A stretch of 64,000 nt of DNA. Source: Gossypium raimondii. Lineage: Eukaryota; Streptophyta; Magnoliopsida; Malvales; Malvaceae. This document shows positions 23,390 through 35,700 of the stretch, one piece after another (the stretch's first letter is position 1; each line of letters begins with the position of its first letter). Position numbers and translations under genes: made by a program. The notes under the pieces were generated by a model, which saw only the letters and a program-made list of their open reading frames with translations, did no database searches and had not been told where the DNA came from. The stretch spans positions 3,720,001-3,784,000 of the forward strand of contig NC_068567.1 of assembly GCF_025698545.1 (NCBI RefSeq). The letters are read 5' to 3'.

Positions 23390-24965
23390 TGAGATGTCAC
23401 ATTCGTTGTTAGAATAATTACAAATACAAAACATTTAATTCATAACACAGTTCATGTAACATAAGCATTTCAGCACAAAAACATGATATACAACCTTTCT
23501 CAAGACTTACACGAGCCTACGTACACTCTAAAGTTAAACCGAGATTGAAAAAGGACCTAGTTACAACATTTTTAAAATTTCGGAACAGGTATTGATACTC
23601 TAACTAGATACCAATATCAATTTGAGCTTCGATATTTGAAAAAATTGAATGAAATTCAATAGTCTTAGTAACTTCTATAAACTATCAATACATTACCCTT
23701 GTATCGATGTCATTTCAAAGTTGAAAAATTACAAACATTACATCGATGCCTATTTCATTCCGATCCACAACCTTTAAGATTTGCAACTCAATATACAAAT
23801 ACCACCACCAAAAGCAAACAAACCCCCCAATGTTAAACATTTCACATTCCAAAAGCATCACTACATTAATCCTATATGCATGTCATCTATTATCAAAACA
23901 TGCCATTATCAACAAAACATGAGCCATTTATACACACTTACCAAGTTTCAATTCAATATCTTCCAAACATAGCAAAATACAAAAAGATTCTACTAGGTAC
24001 ATGTTAATTAACTAATAAAAGAGGTTCACAAGCATGATTGAATTCGGGATTCTAATTGGATACTGAAATCGATGCTCGAGGTCTCACCTTAAACCCAACT
24101 GAAAATTTTAAACTATTCATTGTCGGCTTTAGCTTTTCCTTTCTTTCCCAAGAAATCCGGATCAACGTTAGCAATTGAAGGCTTGAAACTTAAAATCCTT
24201 GGTCGACAACTCTCAAGTTTTGACTATGATGGTTTCGGTTGTGGGAAAAAAAATGAGAAATGTTTTCTCTTTCTTTTCATTTGTTTGTTTAAATTACATT
24301 TTATTTTATGTTTTCATATTTAATTAATTAAATTAAAATTTTATAATATATATAAAATCTTCGGACTACTGCCAGCTAGTACTTTTAAGGTGGTATAATT
24401 ATCATTTTAATCATTGGTTTAATTGTTACTTAAGTCCTTGAGTCTTTGGCCAATTAAAATCTATAGAGATAATATTTTACAATTTAGTCCCTGGGTCCTA
24501 ATTGGACGTAATTTCAACTAAATTATTTACCTAAAATTCAATTCACTTATACAATAACATCATAAATATTTAACAAAAATATTTACAAACTCAATTTACG
24601 GAAACGAGATCCCGAAACCACATTTCTTGACACCACTAAAACTATCATGTTTAATTTAATAAATCCTTAATTAATCATAAACTAATTATCATGATAGTGA
24701 AATCTTCTATCATCATCAACCAACTCATAATACAAAATGGTTTATTTGTCACTTTGGTCCTTTAGCAAAATAAAAATCTACAGCGATTGAACTTTTACGA
24801 TTTAATCTGTGTCCGAATTAATCATCAATTCCAAAAAATAACTAGACCAAAATTTAATATATTACTATATTAACCTCATAAATATTAACGGACTCAGGTT
24901 ACGAAAATGATGTTCCGAAACCATATTTTTTGATACAACTGATAATCGGGTTGTTACACTTATTC
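23390..24965. mobile_element. Probable old gypsy LTR remnant
   Basis: The region holds 'acgaaa-ctgaaaccacat-ttttgacac-act' twice (about 24600-24650 and 24905-24950), and 'taatcgggttgttacac' at the right edge, phrases that recur at LTR ends of the TGTAACACCC gypsy family (compare 'ggtcccgaaaccactgttt' near 32090). It has no open frame of note. Borders are estimates. Confidence 0.35.
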
Positions 24966-24999
24966 TGCAAATTTCATTATTTTCATGCAAGCATTTAGG

Positions 25000-25115
25000 G
25001 TCTTACATAAAAGGGGTTGGGGGAAGAGAGCTGAGAGGGGGAGGAGAGAGATGGTGGGGGAGAGGAAAGGAGGGAGAGCGGTGATGGTGGGAGAAAGGTG
25101 AGAGGGGGCAGAGAG
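25000..25115 (+). repeat. Homopurine G-rich tract
   Basis: About 115 bases of almost pure A/G with many runs of three to five G, interrupted only by a few T/C. It has no coding sense and lies ~920 bp before the glycine-rich protein gene. Confidence 0.7.
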
Positions 25116-25119
25116 AGCA

Positions 25120-25350
25120 AGGTCAAAGCCAGAACAAATTTTTAGGGGGCAAATGAAATTTTAATTTTTATAGTCTATATCTTTTTAATTTTTAAAAGAT
25201 TAAATCGAATTTTTATAATTTTAGGGGGGCTAAAGTGCAATTTTACCTTTACTAACTTAAAATTTTAAAAATTTTTAAAGGGCCTAAATAGTAATTTTTT
25301 ATTTTAAGGGGGGTCGGGGCCCTGCCAGCCCCCTAAGTACGCCTCTGAGG
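25120..25350 (+). repeat. Short dispersed repeat with '(g)ggggcaaa...aattttacc'
   Basis: A degenerate repeat: '...agggggcaaatgaaattttaa', 'ctaaagtgcaattttacctttactaa', 'gggccctgccagccccct'. Related copies are at about 27200-27425, 44375-44535 and 60085-60295, the last inserted inside an hAT-like element. It is probably a MITE. Confidence 0.5.
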
Positions 25351-25980
25351 GAGAGGGAGGAGGAGGGAAATATATTTTTAATATTAATATAATTATTTTT
25401 AATAAATATCAATTTTAATATTTTCTATTATATTCAATATTTTTTCTTTTAAATTCAAAAAAGAAAATGAGTAAAGTAGAACAATGTTGACATGGAAGCT
25501 CTTTGGTCTTTTTGGATGGGTGATATCTCTAGTCTTATGCGTTTAACTTTCTTTATGCCTTACGCTATAATATAGTTACAATATCTAACATTACTGTTAC
25601 TATTATTTTTATACTAATCATAGATAAACACACCGTCCATCTAAAAAGATAAAAGTTAATTAAGTTTAAGTACCACTTTAGTACAACAGTTATAGTTTAA
25701 GGGTAATTTTTCATTTAACCCTATTATCATACTTTCACCTAAAAAAAATTCATAGATGTGATGAATAAGGTATACACTGGTCACAACACAAAAGAAAGTG
25801 CAGTTCTTAGATGACACAACATAAAACATCCTTAAATTTTCTCTTCTTTTAACTCACCTAACTCTCTGATCTGATGCCAAATTCAATAAAATTTCCCTTC
25901 TCGAGATTGTGGACAGCAATGTGACTGTTTATTTTATTTACTACAAATCGCCTTTATTACCTCTCAACTGTCCACCATAT
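25350..25980. other. Upstream region of the glycine-rich protein gene
   Basis: AT-rich DNA without ORFs. It probably contains the distal promoter of the gene starting at 26041; I cannot assign specific elements. Confidence 0.4.
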
Positions 25981-25992
25981 ACATATATATAA
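25980..25992 (+). promoter_or_regulatory. TATA box of the glycine-rich protein gene
   Basis: TACATATATATAAA lies ~50-60 bp before the start codon, a normal plant TATA spacing with a short 5'UTR rich in GAGAGA. Confidence 0.6.
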
Positions 25993-26040
25993 AGCAATTC
26001 CATGCAAAGCTAGCCAGCTAACTCAAGAGAGAGACAAGAG

Positions 26041-26754
26041 ATGTGTAATTTGTGTGTTTTGTTGTTTGTTTTTGTTTTGCTAACTGCGCATGTATGTCAT
26101 GCACGTAACGTGCCAGGCAATAATGGGCTCAATGGCTCCAAGAAGGAACAAATAATGGAAGCCAATGCACCCAAGGCGGAATCACCCAAGGGGAATGGCA
26201 TTGATGACAAGAAGCACTTTGTTTACGGTGGAGTTGGTGGGTTTGCTGGGGTGGGAGGCTATGCTGGGGTAGCTGGTGGGCTGCCATTGGTTGGTGGTCT
26301 TGGTGGGATTGGAAAATTTGGTGGGATTGGTGGTGCAGCTGGAATAGGTGGTTACAAAGGCATTGGTGGTGTAGGGGGTTTAGGCGGTGGAATTGGAGGT
26401 CTAGGTGGGTTAGGGGGTGGAACTGGTGGCGGAGGTGGAGGTCTAGGTGGTTTAGGGGGTGGAACCGGTGGCGGAGTTGGAGGTCTAGGCGGTGGGACCG
26501 GGGGTGGAGTTGGAGGTCTAGGTGGTGGTGGTTGTCCAGGTACAGGTGGTGTAGGCAGCGGAGCTGGAGGTCTAGGTGGTGGTGGTGGTGGTGGTGGTTG
26601 TCCAGATACAGGTGGTGTAGGCGGTGGAGCTGGAGGTCTAGGTGGTGGTGGCAGCGGAATAGGTGGTATAAGTAGGCTGGCAGGTGACCATGGACATGGA
26701 CATGGACTTGGACTTGGCGGTACAACAAGGGGTGGGAATTTGCCACCTCCTTAA
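26041..26754 (+). CDS. Secreted glycine-rich protein (cell-wall GRP)
   Basis: A single-exon gene of 237 codons. Residues 1-22 (MCNLCVLLFVFVLLTAHVCHA) are a clear signal peptide. Residues ~23-60 are polar (KKEQIMEANAPKAES), and from ~64 to the end it is Gly-rich with GGLGG, GGVGG, GGTGG and two GGGGCP(G/D)TGGVG units, finishing in a His/Gly stretch (GDHGHGHGLGLGG). This is the layout of plant structural GRPs exported to the wall. No RNA-binding or oleosin domain is present, so those GRP classes are excluded. The reverse-strand frame over the same DNA is a shadow created by the GGT-rich codons. The internal repeats can vary in length between alleles. Confidence 0.85.
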   Translation: MCNLCVLLFVFVLLTAHVCHARNVPGNNGLNGSKKEQIMEANAPKAESPKGNGIDDKKHFVYGGVGGFAGVGGYAGVAGGLPLVGGLGGIGKFGGIGGAAGIGGYKGIGGVGGLGGGIGGLGGLGGGTGGGGGGLGGLGGGTGGGVGGLGGGTGGGVGGLGGGGCPGTGGVGSGAGGLGGGGGGGGCPDTGGVGGGAGGLGGGGSGIGGISRLAGDHGHGHGLGLGGTTRGGNLPPP

Positions 26755-28135
26755 CAATAACTTAGTAGAATGTTTAAATTTGTGGCTGCTTTGCTTAGAT
26801 TTTTATTTACTTTGTGTTGCGTAAATAAGAGGCATGTAGCTTAAGTGTTTGACCTTGTGGGTGTCTGTGTAGGGTTGATTATGTTGTTGTGGTTGAAGAC
26901 AACATGCATGGCATGGGTGCATGTTCTTGCTGCTACCTGTTGCAGTGTTTTATCCTAAGATTCTTAATGTTCTTTTTGTCAATGGCAGCCAATATTTCTC
27001 CAAACTGGCTCGTAAATCAACTAAATTTATTGAACCATTCCACTAACAGGAACAGTAATATTTCATTTTAAAACATATATATATATATATAGTATAGGAA
27101 CAATGGAGGTTTTTGAGTATAGGACCAAAAATAATAATAATAATAAGAGTACTAAATGTTAATTAATGACTTGAATCAATGGAAGTTTCTGGATGTCGAA
27201 TTAAATTATATATTTTATGATAATAAAATGTAATTTCGTCATTTTAATAGTTTATATCTTTATAATTTTTAGAGGATTAAATCATTTTTTATATCATTTT
27301 GAGGGTCAAAGAGTAATTTTACCATTACTAATTTAACATTTTATAAATTATAAAGATTCTAAATAGAAAATATTTCATTTTAGGAGGAACGGCCCTGCCA
27401 GCCCTCCCTAAATCTGCCCCTGATTAGGGATGGCTAGGTGAGCATAATATCATATCTGAGTTGAATTGAGTGAAAAAAGTTTGAGTTAGTTAAGTTATTG
27501 AATCCTATTTTATCATATTAACTCGATATAATTTTTTTATCGAGTCGAGTAAAATGAGATTCAAGTCAAATCGGATTGAATAAATTTATTCGAGTTAAAT
27601 TAAAATTTTAAACCGACTATATTGAAATCTTATTGATAATATGACTAAATTCCAAGTTAAAGAAGATAAATATCATGTATGTTTGAAAACTCTCTTAAAA
27701 CAAAATAAGAGAAAAAAAAGATAATTAATATGACAAACTCGATTTGATAATTTACTTCTTCAAAGCATTAAATTTATCCTTTTATTTATTTTAAAAATAA
27801 TTTAGCTTTTTTAAAATTTTTCAGTAATTTTAACAATTTTATTTTTTTCATATATATTTATAAATTGTGGGAAAAATATTTTATAAATATTTTGATTTTT
27901 ATAATTTTTAAGGACCTATTTGCATATTTCGAGACTGTCAATTACCCAATATTTTGACTTTTTGGTAATTCTTTAAGGGACCAATTTGCATTTTTCGAAT
28001 CTATCAGTTACCCAAGCAATATTTAATAAATTTATTATTCGAATTGTAAAATTTAACTCAATTTAAAATTGAATTGCTTATCAAACTATCCATAAATAAC
28101 TCTTTAAATCCTTAAATTAGGTGACATCAAAGGAT
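26755..28135. other. 3' flank of the GRP gene and repeat debris
   Basis: 26755-27060 is probable 3'UTR and flank. An (AT)n run is at 27066-27090, a copy of the '(g)ggggcaaa' repeat at 27200-27425, and from 27430 a copy of the 'gagtcgagt' foldback family also seen at 10198. No gene is seen. Confidence 0.4.
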
Positions 28136-28139
28136 TATT

Positions 28140-28285
28140 ATTATTTTTTAGATATAATGGAATCTCAAACTCTCACACACCTAGATACACTCATTTAAGC
28201 AACCATATTGGCACGGCTTGTGGATCAACTCTACAACCTTAAAGATAATATGAGCACTCTTAACCAATAGACCAAATGTTGGGGT
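28140..28285 (-). repeat. tRNA-derived SINE-like element, family B
   Basis: On the minus strand it reads TTTGGTCTATTGGTTAAGAGTG (box A-like) and, ~35 bases on, GTAGAGTTGATCCACAAGCC (box B-like). It is not a functional tRNA: the arms do not fold into a cloverleaf with an acceptor stem. A tRNA-related SINE head is the best fit. Confidence 0.5.
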
Positions 28286-28289
28286 TTAA

Positions 28290-29130
28290 ATATTAAAGGA
28301 TGATATTACAACATTAACAATCACTAAAATCAAGAAGCGAAGAAAAAGGGATGAATACCGAGATTCCTTAATAATTGCTTGCAAAAAAATTAAATTAAAT
28401 CTTAACAGTAAAGTTCTTTGCAAAAAAATTTCAATTCAGATAATATATCCCAAAACAAGATCAACAATGAGATTCTCTACAAAAAAGTTTTTTTTCCGGG
28501 TTTGGTTTCATTTCATTATTTTTCAGCCTTTATTCTTTTTTCAAACGGTTTATTCTAACAGATTTGATAAAAATACCATTAAAAAAAAGTAACGGGATGA
28601 TATGGAATATTTTTAATGAGATTAGTTTATTTCTTGTGTAACTCAATAAGATAATTACATGTGAAAATAATAAAATAAATAAATCATACATGAAATTTAA
28701 AAAATTACTCTTAATTTAAAGAAAATAAACGTAATTATCTAAAAAAGTTTCAAATTGAACGTATGTTTGTTTATTGAGAGATTTCAAAAGATAATGAATA
28801 AATCAAACCGTTTGTTTAAAAAGAAAAACTTGATGGCTAAAAACTGTTCAAAAATACAATCATGACCATTTTGACAAAACATGTAAACGTTAGTGGCCAT
28901 ATTTGTTATTAAGCCTACCATAAACAATAACTCTTGGACTTCTTAATATATTATCAAATCTGGTTAAGATCAAGTATATCATTTATATTTAGGGTTTAGG
29001 ATTTAAAGAAAAAAAATATTATAGTTGAGCTTAGGTTAAATTTCACTATATCTGGGTAGATAAGAAAACAAACCTCTTTACTCCGCCCTATTAGAGGTGT
29101 TACCATCAGACACGAGTATGTTATTCGGAT
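28290..29130. other. AT-rich intergenic, no gene
   Basis: Nothing recognisable apart from short duplicated phrases ('ttctttgcaaaaaaatt' near 28380 and 28420). Confidence 0.4.
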
Positions 29131-29332
29131 TACAATGTCGGTGTCAAATATGAGAATGCATCTTGATACGGATATTGTTAAAATTGATGTTGATAATGGC
29201 AATGGAATGATCGCAAAAATAAAGAAAAATAAAAGCACACAAATTTTACATGAAAACCCTCTCGAGAAAAAACCACGGACAGAGAAGAATAAATTTACTA
29301 ATATTAAAAACTAAATGATACAAGAGGAGTTT

Positions 29333-32134
29333 TGTAACACCCCTTACCCGAGACCGTTTCCGGAGTCGAGCACGAGGTATTACTTAGCTTATCTTACCAA
29401 TTCGGAGCATAAAAACTAGGTTTGAAAATTTATTTCACTATTTACAGCAAACCTGTCCAATCGCGCAGCAGTTACTAAATTAATTATAACTTGAGCTACA
29501 GAACTCGAAATTTAATTCCGTAAATTTTCCATAAAACTAGACTCATATATCTACTCACCATAAATTTTTTAGAATTTTTGGTTCAGCCAATTAGTACAGT
29601 TTATTAGTTAAAGTCTCCCCTGTTTCACCACCTGACTGCCCTGACCTCTAGTCACTAAAAATAAGTTTTCTCACTGTAGGATTTTCATATGAAGTTCTTA
29701 CTTGTTTCTACAGAAAATAAACTCAATGAGAAATCTATACATATAAACTATAACTCATAACCATTTTTGTACAATTTTTAATGATTTTCTAAACTCAAAA
29801 CAGGGGACACCAAAAACTGTTCTGACCCTGTCTCACGAAAATTCACATATCTTAAAATATAAAATTCCTTTCGCTACACCGTTATTTTTCCATGAAAATA
29901 GACTCAACAAGCTTTAATTCCATATATCATTCACCCTCTAATTCATTTTATACTATCTTGGGTGATTTTTCAAAGTCACGTCACTGTTGCTGCCTGAATT
30001 CTGTTTCTTTGCAAAATTTTATCCTTTCATGATTTCCATGCATAATTTATCACCTAGACTCTTATAACAACAAATACCTTCATACTTAACCATTTTAATA
30101 ACCATACATCATCAAATACTTACACACCATTCTTTAGCAAAATCATAATCACAAACATACAAAATAACTAAATCCCTATACATGCCATAACTCAAACGTG
30201 ATTCGATATAAAATACCGAGCAGTTGTGGTTGATAGTGTGGACGATCTCCGACTTCTTTAGGATCCTTGAAGTAGCTTTGCAATACTATAAGAGAAAGAG
30301 AAATAAAAGAAGTAAGCATAAAGCTTAGTAAGTTCACTAGCAAATAAATAACAATATTTAACTTAAATAATTAAACTCAATGTCTATATCTCTAGTTTAC
30401 TCTTTAGTTAATCTCATACTAGTTCTCTTACTTGTTTACTTAGAATACTTGTGTGCATAACTTACTCAATCCTTGCTGCATCGTTGAACATCAATTGATA
30501 GTATAATAAGTTCTTAAGTCTTACAACTTACCTGAGCTTGCCATTTATGCTTTAAACTGAACTTTCATGAACATGATTCATTTACAAGCCCGTTGAGCTA
30601 CATTGGAATAATAAGGATACTCGGGTCTCTTCTGATAATAACATGCCAAAGCCATGTCCCAGACATGGTCTTACATGGGATGTTCTCATATCGGTGCCCA
30701 TGCCATGTCCCAGACATGGTCTTACGGGGGACCTCACATCTCGGTGCCAACGCCATGTCCCAGACATGGTCTTACATGGGACCTCTCATCTCGGTGCCAA
30801 TGCCATGTCCCAGACATGGTCTTACATGGGACATCTCATCTGGTGCCAATGCCATGTCCTGACATGGTCTTACATGGGACCTCTCATCTCGGTGCCAATG
30901 CCATGTCCTGACATGGTCTTACATGGGACCTCTTTACCCAAATGTCATGACATTCGTATCCAAGACCATCCTTATGTATCAACTGGACTTTTTAATTTTA
31001 ATTCTCTATCATTTCATGCTTAGATCATCATCAAATAAATTCATAAAATAAATTCATAGTTGCTGGAAAATAACAGCATTGATAATAAATATGGAAATAT
31101 TGCATTTATTTACCGTAAACTTACCTCGGTACCAATTATAGCCAAATTCACCAACTTAGTCTTCAACTTTATTCTTCCCTTTGTCTAACCTCGAGTTTCG
31201 TACTTCTTGATCTAAAATAGTAAATTTAACTTATTTAATACTCACATTCAACAAAACAGCCATTGACTCTAACTTTTTTAAAATTACAATTTTGCCCCTA
31301 AACTTTTACATAATTACATTTTTGCCCCAAGGCTCGGAAATTAAACTTCATCTCTTATTCTTATATTTTATAACATTCTGAACATTTTTCCCTTTTATGG
31401 CAACATCAAATTCCCACTCTAACATGTACTTATGAACATTAGGTATTTTTACCGATTATGTCGTTTTACTCGTTTGCACTTAAAATCGCTTAGCAAAAGT
31501 TGTTTAACATAATTTCTAGCTTCATATTCTATCATAAAACATCAAAATAAACACTTTTCACCTATGGGTATTTTTCCAAATATAAACCCTAGGTTAAATT
31601 ATTGCTAGAATAAGCTAAATTAAGCTAAGGGATCTCAAAACGTAAAGAACATTAAAACGGGCTTGGGATCACTTACTATGGAGCTTGGAAGCTTGAAAAC
31701 CCTAACTATGGCTTCCCCTTGCTGATTTCGTTCATATGAAGAAGATGAGCATAATTTGTCATCTTTTTCCTTTTAATTCATTTTAATTACTAGATTACCA
31801 AATTGCCCCTAACTTAAAAATTTTCTATTTCACTTATCTCATGTCCATTTTGTCTACCAAGTTACCAATGGTATAATTACCATATAAGGACCTCCAATTT
31901 AAAGTTTCATAACAATTGGACACCTCTAACATGTAGAACTCAACTTTTGCACTTTTACAATTTAGTCCTTTTGACTAAATTGAGTGCCCAAACGTCGAAA
32001 TTTTCGAACGAAATTTTCACGAAATCATTTTGTGAAATTGTAGACCATAAAAATATAAGAAAAATAAAATTTTTCTCATCGGATTTGTGGTCCCGAAACC
32101 ACTGTTTCGATAACCTCAAATTTGGGCCATTACA
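29333..32134 (+). mobile_element. Solo LTR of a gypsy-type retrotransposon (2.8 kb)
   Basis: It begins TGTAACACCCCTTACCCGAG and ends GGGCCATTACA, so has TG...CA ends, and is flanked by a perfect 5-bp target duplication AGTTT (29328-29332 and 32135-32139). No internal retroviral genes are present, so this is a solo LTR left by LTR-LTR recombination. The family resembles what I recall of a very abundant cotton gypsy LTR. It contains a minisatellite at 30651-30945. Confidence 0.85.
30651..30945 (+). repeat. Minisatellite of ~49-51 bp, six units, inside the solo LTR
   Basis: Units start with GCCATGTCC at 30651, 30702, 30752, 30802, 30851 and 30900. Each contains CCATGTCCCAGACATGG (an inverted repeat) followed by TCTTACATGGGAC and CTCATCTCGGTGCCAA. 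The later units lack CA from the palindrome (CCATGTCCTGACATGG). The open frames here are repeat artefacts. Confidence 0.85.
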
Positions 32135-32734
32135 AGTTTCGACTACATCTATTTAAAGATTGAAAAATATTATTCTAATCAATGTCAAATAGAAGTAGTT
32201 TCGGCCCTCGGCCTTAAATCCTACACATATCCCCTAGCTTTACCATTTTTATTATTTCTTTAACAATGATTCGGATCACACAACTCTAATAAGTATATTT
32301 AATTTTTTTTAAAAGTTTTTCTATGCATTTAGAGGGTCCTCAAAGGATTATGTCTTCATAAGGGTGTCCAAGACACGAGTGCTTCAAAAAAAGTAGAGTC
32401 AAGAGTAATATAGATTTACAAGACCTTCATGGAAAAGTTTCCAGCAAAGAATCTGAAAATAAGGTGCAAATCTTTACTACATATGGATGATCATATCCCT
32501 ATATCTATGTCCGAATAAAAGACAGTAAAACATAGCTTCAACATTTTCAGAGAATCTAATTCATATCAAAATGTTTGAGATACATAGGTATGGAGCAAAA
32601 TCTGCACAAATGGTGTTACTACATTGTATTGTATTGTATAATCTTTTTCTTCATGGAAATATGTACAGGTTAAATAATCAGGAAGAATCAGCAGCCAAAA
32701 AATATTTCGTCTCGGTTAATGAACATGTGAGTAC

Positions 32735-35700
32735 TCACATAGACTGATGAGAAGAAGAGGTCATGGAGTTGTCGTCGTCATGCCCCTTGGATTCTAAAAG
32801 CATCACTACAACTTCACGCATAGACGGTCGATCGAGTGGGGACAAGTTAGTGCATAGTAAAGCAATTTTCAAGACAGTTAGCATGTGATTGACGATGCTT
32901 TTATTGTTAAGGTTTAAGCGGTCGTCAAGTATCCCGGAAGTCAATGAGTGGTCACGAACATAATGTCTCACGTGCGTGACGAGATCACCTCCTTGATCCA
33001 ATGGCTGTACGGGAGTCTTTCCAGTTAACAACTCCAAAAGAACAACCCCGTAGCTATAGATGTCGCATTTTTCGGTTACCTTCATAGTGTATGCATATTC
33101 TGTCATAAACAATGGATATATTTGTCAATAATTTAAAACAAGAAAATATTGATAGGACAAATAGATGGAAGGCCGAAGAACTTACCAGGGGCAATGTAGC
33201 CGTATGATCCAGCAACCACCGACATGGACTTAGATTGGGGCATGTCAATCACTTTTGCCAAACCGAAATCACCAACATGTGCTTCAAAATTTTCATCAAG
33301 TAAGATATTATTGGACTTGATATCACGGTGAACGATTTTCGGTTTGCAGTCATGATGTAAATAAGCAAGACCTTCGGCAGCTCCTAGGGCGATTGTGAAC
33401 CGCGTAGGCCATTCTAAGCTACAAGAGCCCCTACCATGAATCAATTCACCCAAACTACCATTTTCCATGTACTCATAAAGAAGCAGATTGGAACCTTGGT
33501 GATAACAAAAACCGTAAAGCTTCACAATATTTCGATGCCTAATCTTCCCTAGTGTTAGAATTTCAGCCCGGAAACTGTTCTCGATGTTGTTTCCCTCAGC
33601 ATTTGATGCAAGCCTTTTAACAGCAATCGTTTGTAAAGAATTCATAACGGCTTTATAAACTGTTCCACAAGCTCCCCGTCCAACAATATAACTCTCATGA
33701 AAGTTATTTGTAGCCTCGATTAGATCTTGAAAAGTAAACCCTTCCTTCGGATGAAAGTAAATATCTGAAACCGGAGATGAAGATGATATCTCTTTTTCTT
33801 GCGATGGTGCAATGATTTCAGGTGGACGTCTAATTTGATATATAAGAATTATAATGAGAACAATGGAAACACCACCTACAACACCTGAAATTATGGTTAT
33901 CATTCTTCCTCGTGTATCATTATTCACAGGTAGCGCCGAAGGAGAAGACGAATCAACATTGCAATCTTGAAGAGGCCTACCACAAAGCCCTTCATTTTCT
34001 ACAAAGCTGCTTGCAGGCATGTTCTGGAACAATGGGATAGCAGGTAAAGGTCCACTTAAGTTATTGTACGAGAAGTTGCATCCCAATAAACTCGATAGGT
34101 GCTCAAACGTGCTGGGGATTACGCCACTTAAATTATTATCATCGAGCAGGAGAAATTCCAGTAAATTAAGATTACCAAGCTCCGGTGGTATATTTCCGGT
34201 AAGGTGGTTATTGCTGAGGTTCATTGCAATCTGCAAGCTCGAAAGGGAACCTAACTCTTGAGGTATCTCACCAGAAAATAAGTTGCCGCCCATTTGCAGC
34301 TCAGTCAAACGCGATAGGTTCCCCAAAGCTGCAGGTATATTTCCAGAGAACTTATTCTCTGAAAGTTTCAGAATCTCGAGCTGAGTAAGGGTCCCGAACT
34401 CGCTTGGTAAAGTATCCACAAAGCTGTTATGGCTGAGATCAAGTCGCTGAAGCATTTTGCAGTTAACTATCTCACGAGGAATCCGTCCAGAAAGCAAATT
34501 AGATGAGACATTAAAAGTCACAAGTTCGGACAAATTGCCGATTTCCTTAGGCAGATCAGAATTAAATTGATTCTCTGCAATATGAAGCCTTTGTAGCTTT
34601 TTGCAATTTCCGATCTCTGATGGAACTGGTCCAGTGAAGTTGTTCTGCCCCAATTCGATAGCCGAAAGATTCACCAGTTTGCATAATTCAGAAGGAAAGC
34701 TACCATTGAGCCGGTTTCCAACCAGACGAAGTTGTACTAACGTCTTGCAGTTCTTAATCCCAGTCGGGATATCTCCAAGCAGATTATTAGCTCCAAGGTT
34801 TAATAAAATAAGGTTAGCACGTCGACAAAGATAAAGAGGTATTTTTCCTGTCAGATGGTTGTCCGAAAAATCAACCACCCAAAGTGGGCTGTATACTCCG
34901 AGCAGCTTTGGAATGGTACCGCTAAGAAAATTGTCAAAAAGCTGCAACTGAACCATTTGAGTCAAATATTGAAAACCATAAGGAATGGGACCTGTGAGAT
35001 AATTGATCGAAAGGTCAAGCTTCGTCAAGTACCTCAAGCTATTAAGCTCATTTGGTATGACACCGGTAAGCTGATTCTCGAATAGGTGCAATAAGCGTAG
35101 ACCCTTTATCTTCCCGAACTCAGGTGGGATCTCACCCGTCAAATAATTCTCTGAGAAATCAATTTCAGTTGCAAGAGATAAATTCCCTATCTCTCTCGGA
35201 ATGCTTCCATTTAACTCGTTCCTATAGAGGTACAACTTTTTCAGAAACTTGAGGTTCCCGATCTCTGCAGGTATCTGCCCCACAAGAGCATTTGAATACA
35301 ATGCAAGTGTCTCGAGGCTTGTACAGTTTCCAAGCTCCTTTGGAATAAACCCTGACAACTCATTCTCCCATAAAACCAGATCAGTCATACTTCCAAGCAT
35401 TCCAAGTTCTTTAGGCAGTTCTCCTCCGATATGGTTTTGGGCAAGACCAAGCATTTGCAAGCTTTGACATCCACTTATTTCAGCAGGAAGGCTACCGGAA
35501 AATGCATTCTGCCCTGCTCGAAATATTCTCAACTTCCGGAGATTCCCGATAGAGCGAGGCAATGGCCCAGTCAAGCTATTTGTGTATGCCACAAACTCCT
35601 CGAGGGAGGACAAATTCCCGAGCTCCTCTGGAAAGGAACCAGAGATTTTATTATTGCATATATTCAAACTGCTCAAATAAGACAGCCTACCCAATTCACT

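Larger units (their letters stand above)
29130..32295 (-). repeat. Copia LTR remnant split by a solo LTR
   Basis: 29130-29332 and 32135-32295 together read, on the minus strand, as one copy of the LTR also found at 17988, 18553 and 21592 (GAGTTGTGTGATCCGAATC ... TTTTCTCGAGAGGGTTTTCA ... CGATCATTCCATTGCC). It is interrupted exactly at the AGTTT target site by the solo LTR at 29333-32134, giving a clear order of insertion. Confidence 0.65.

Noticed and set aside
26129..26746. 205-codon reverse-strand frame rich in His/Leu across the glycine-rich gene
   Set aside because: It is the antisense shadow of GGT/GGA glycine codons; there is no signal, domain or promoter on that strand, whereas the plus frame has a signal peptide and TATA box.
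30582..31023. Several overlapping open frames of 60-126 codons
   Set aside because: They arise from the ~50-bp minisatellite in the LTR, which is open in several frames; the translations are just repeats of the unit.
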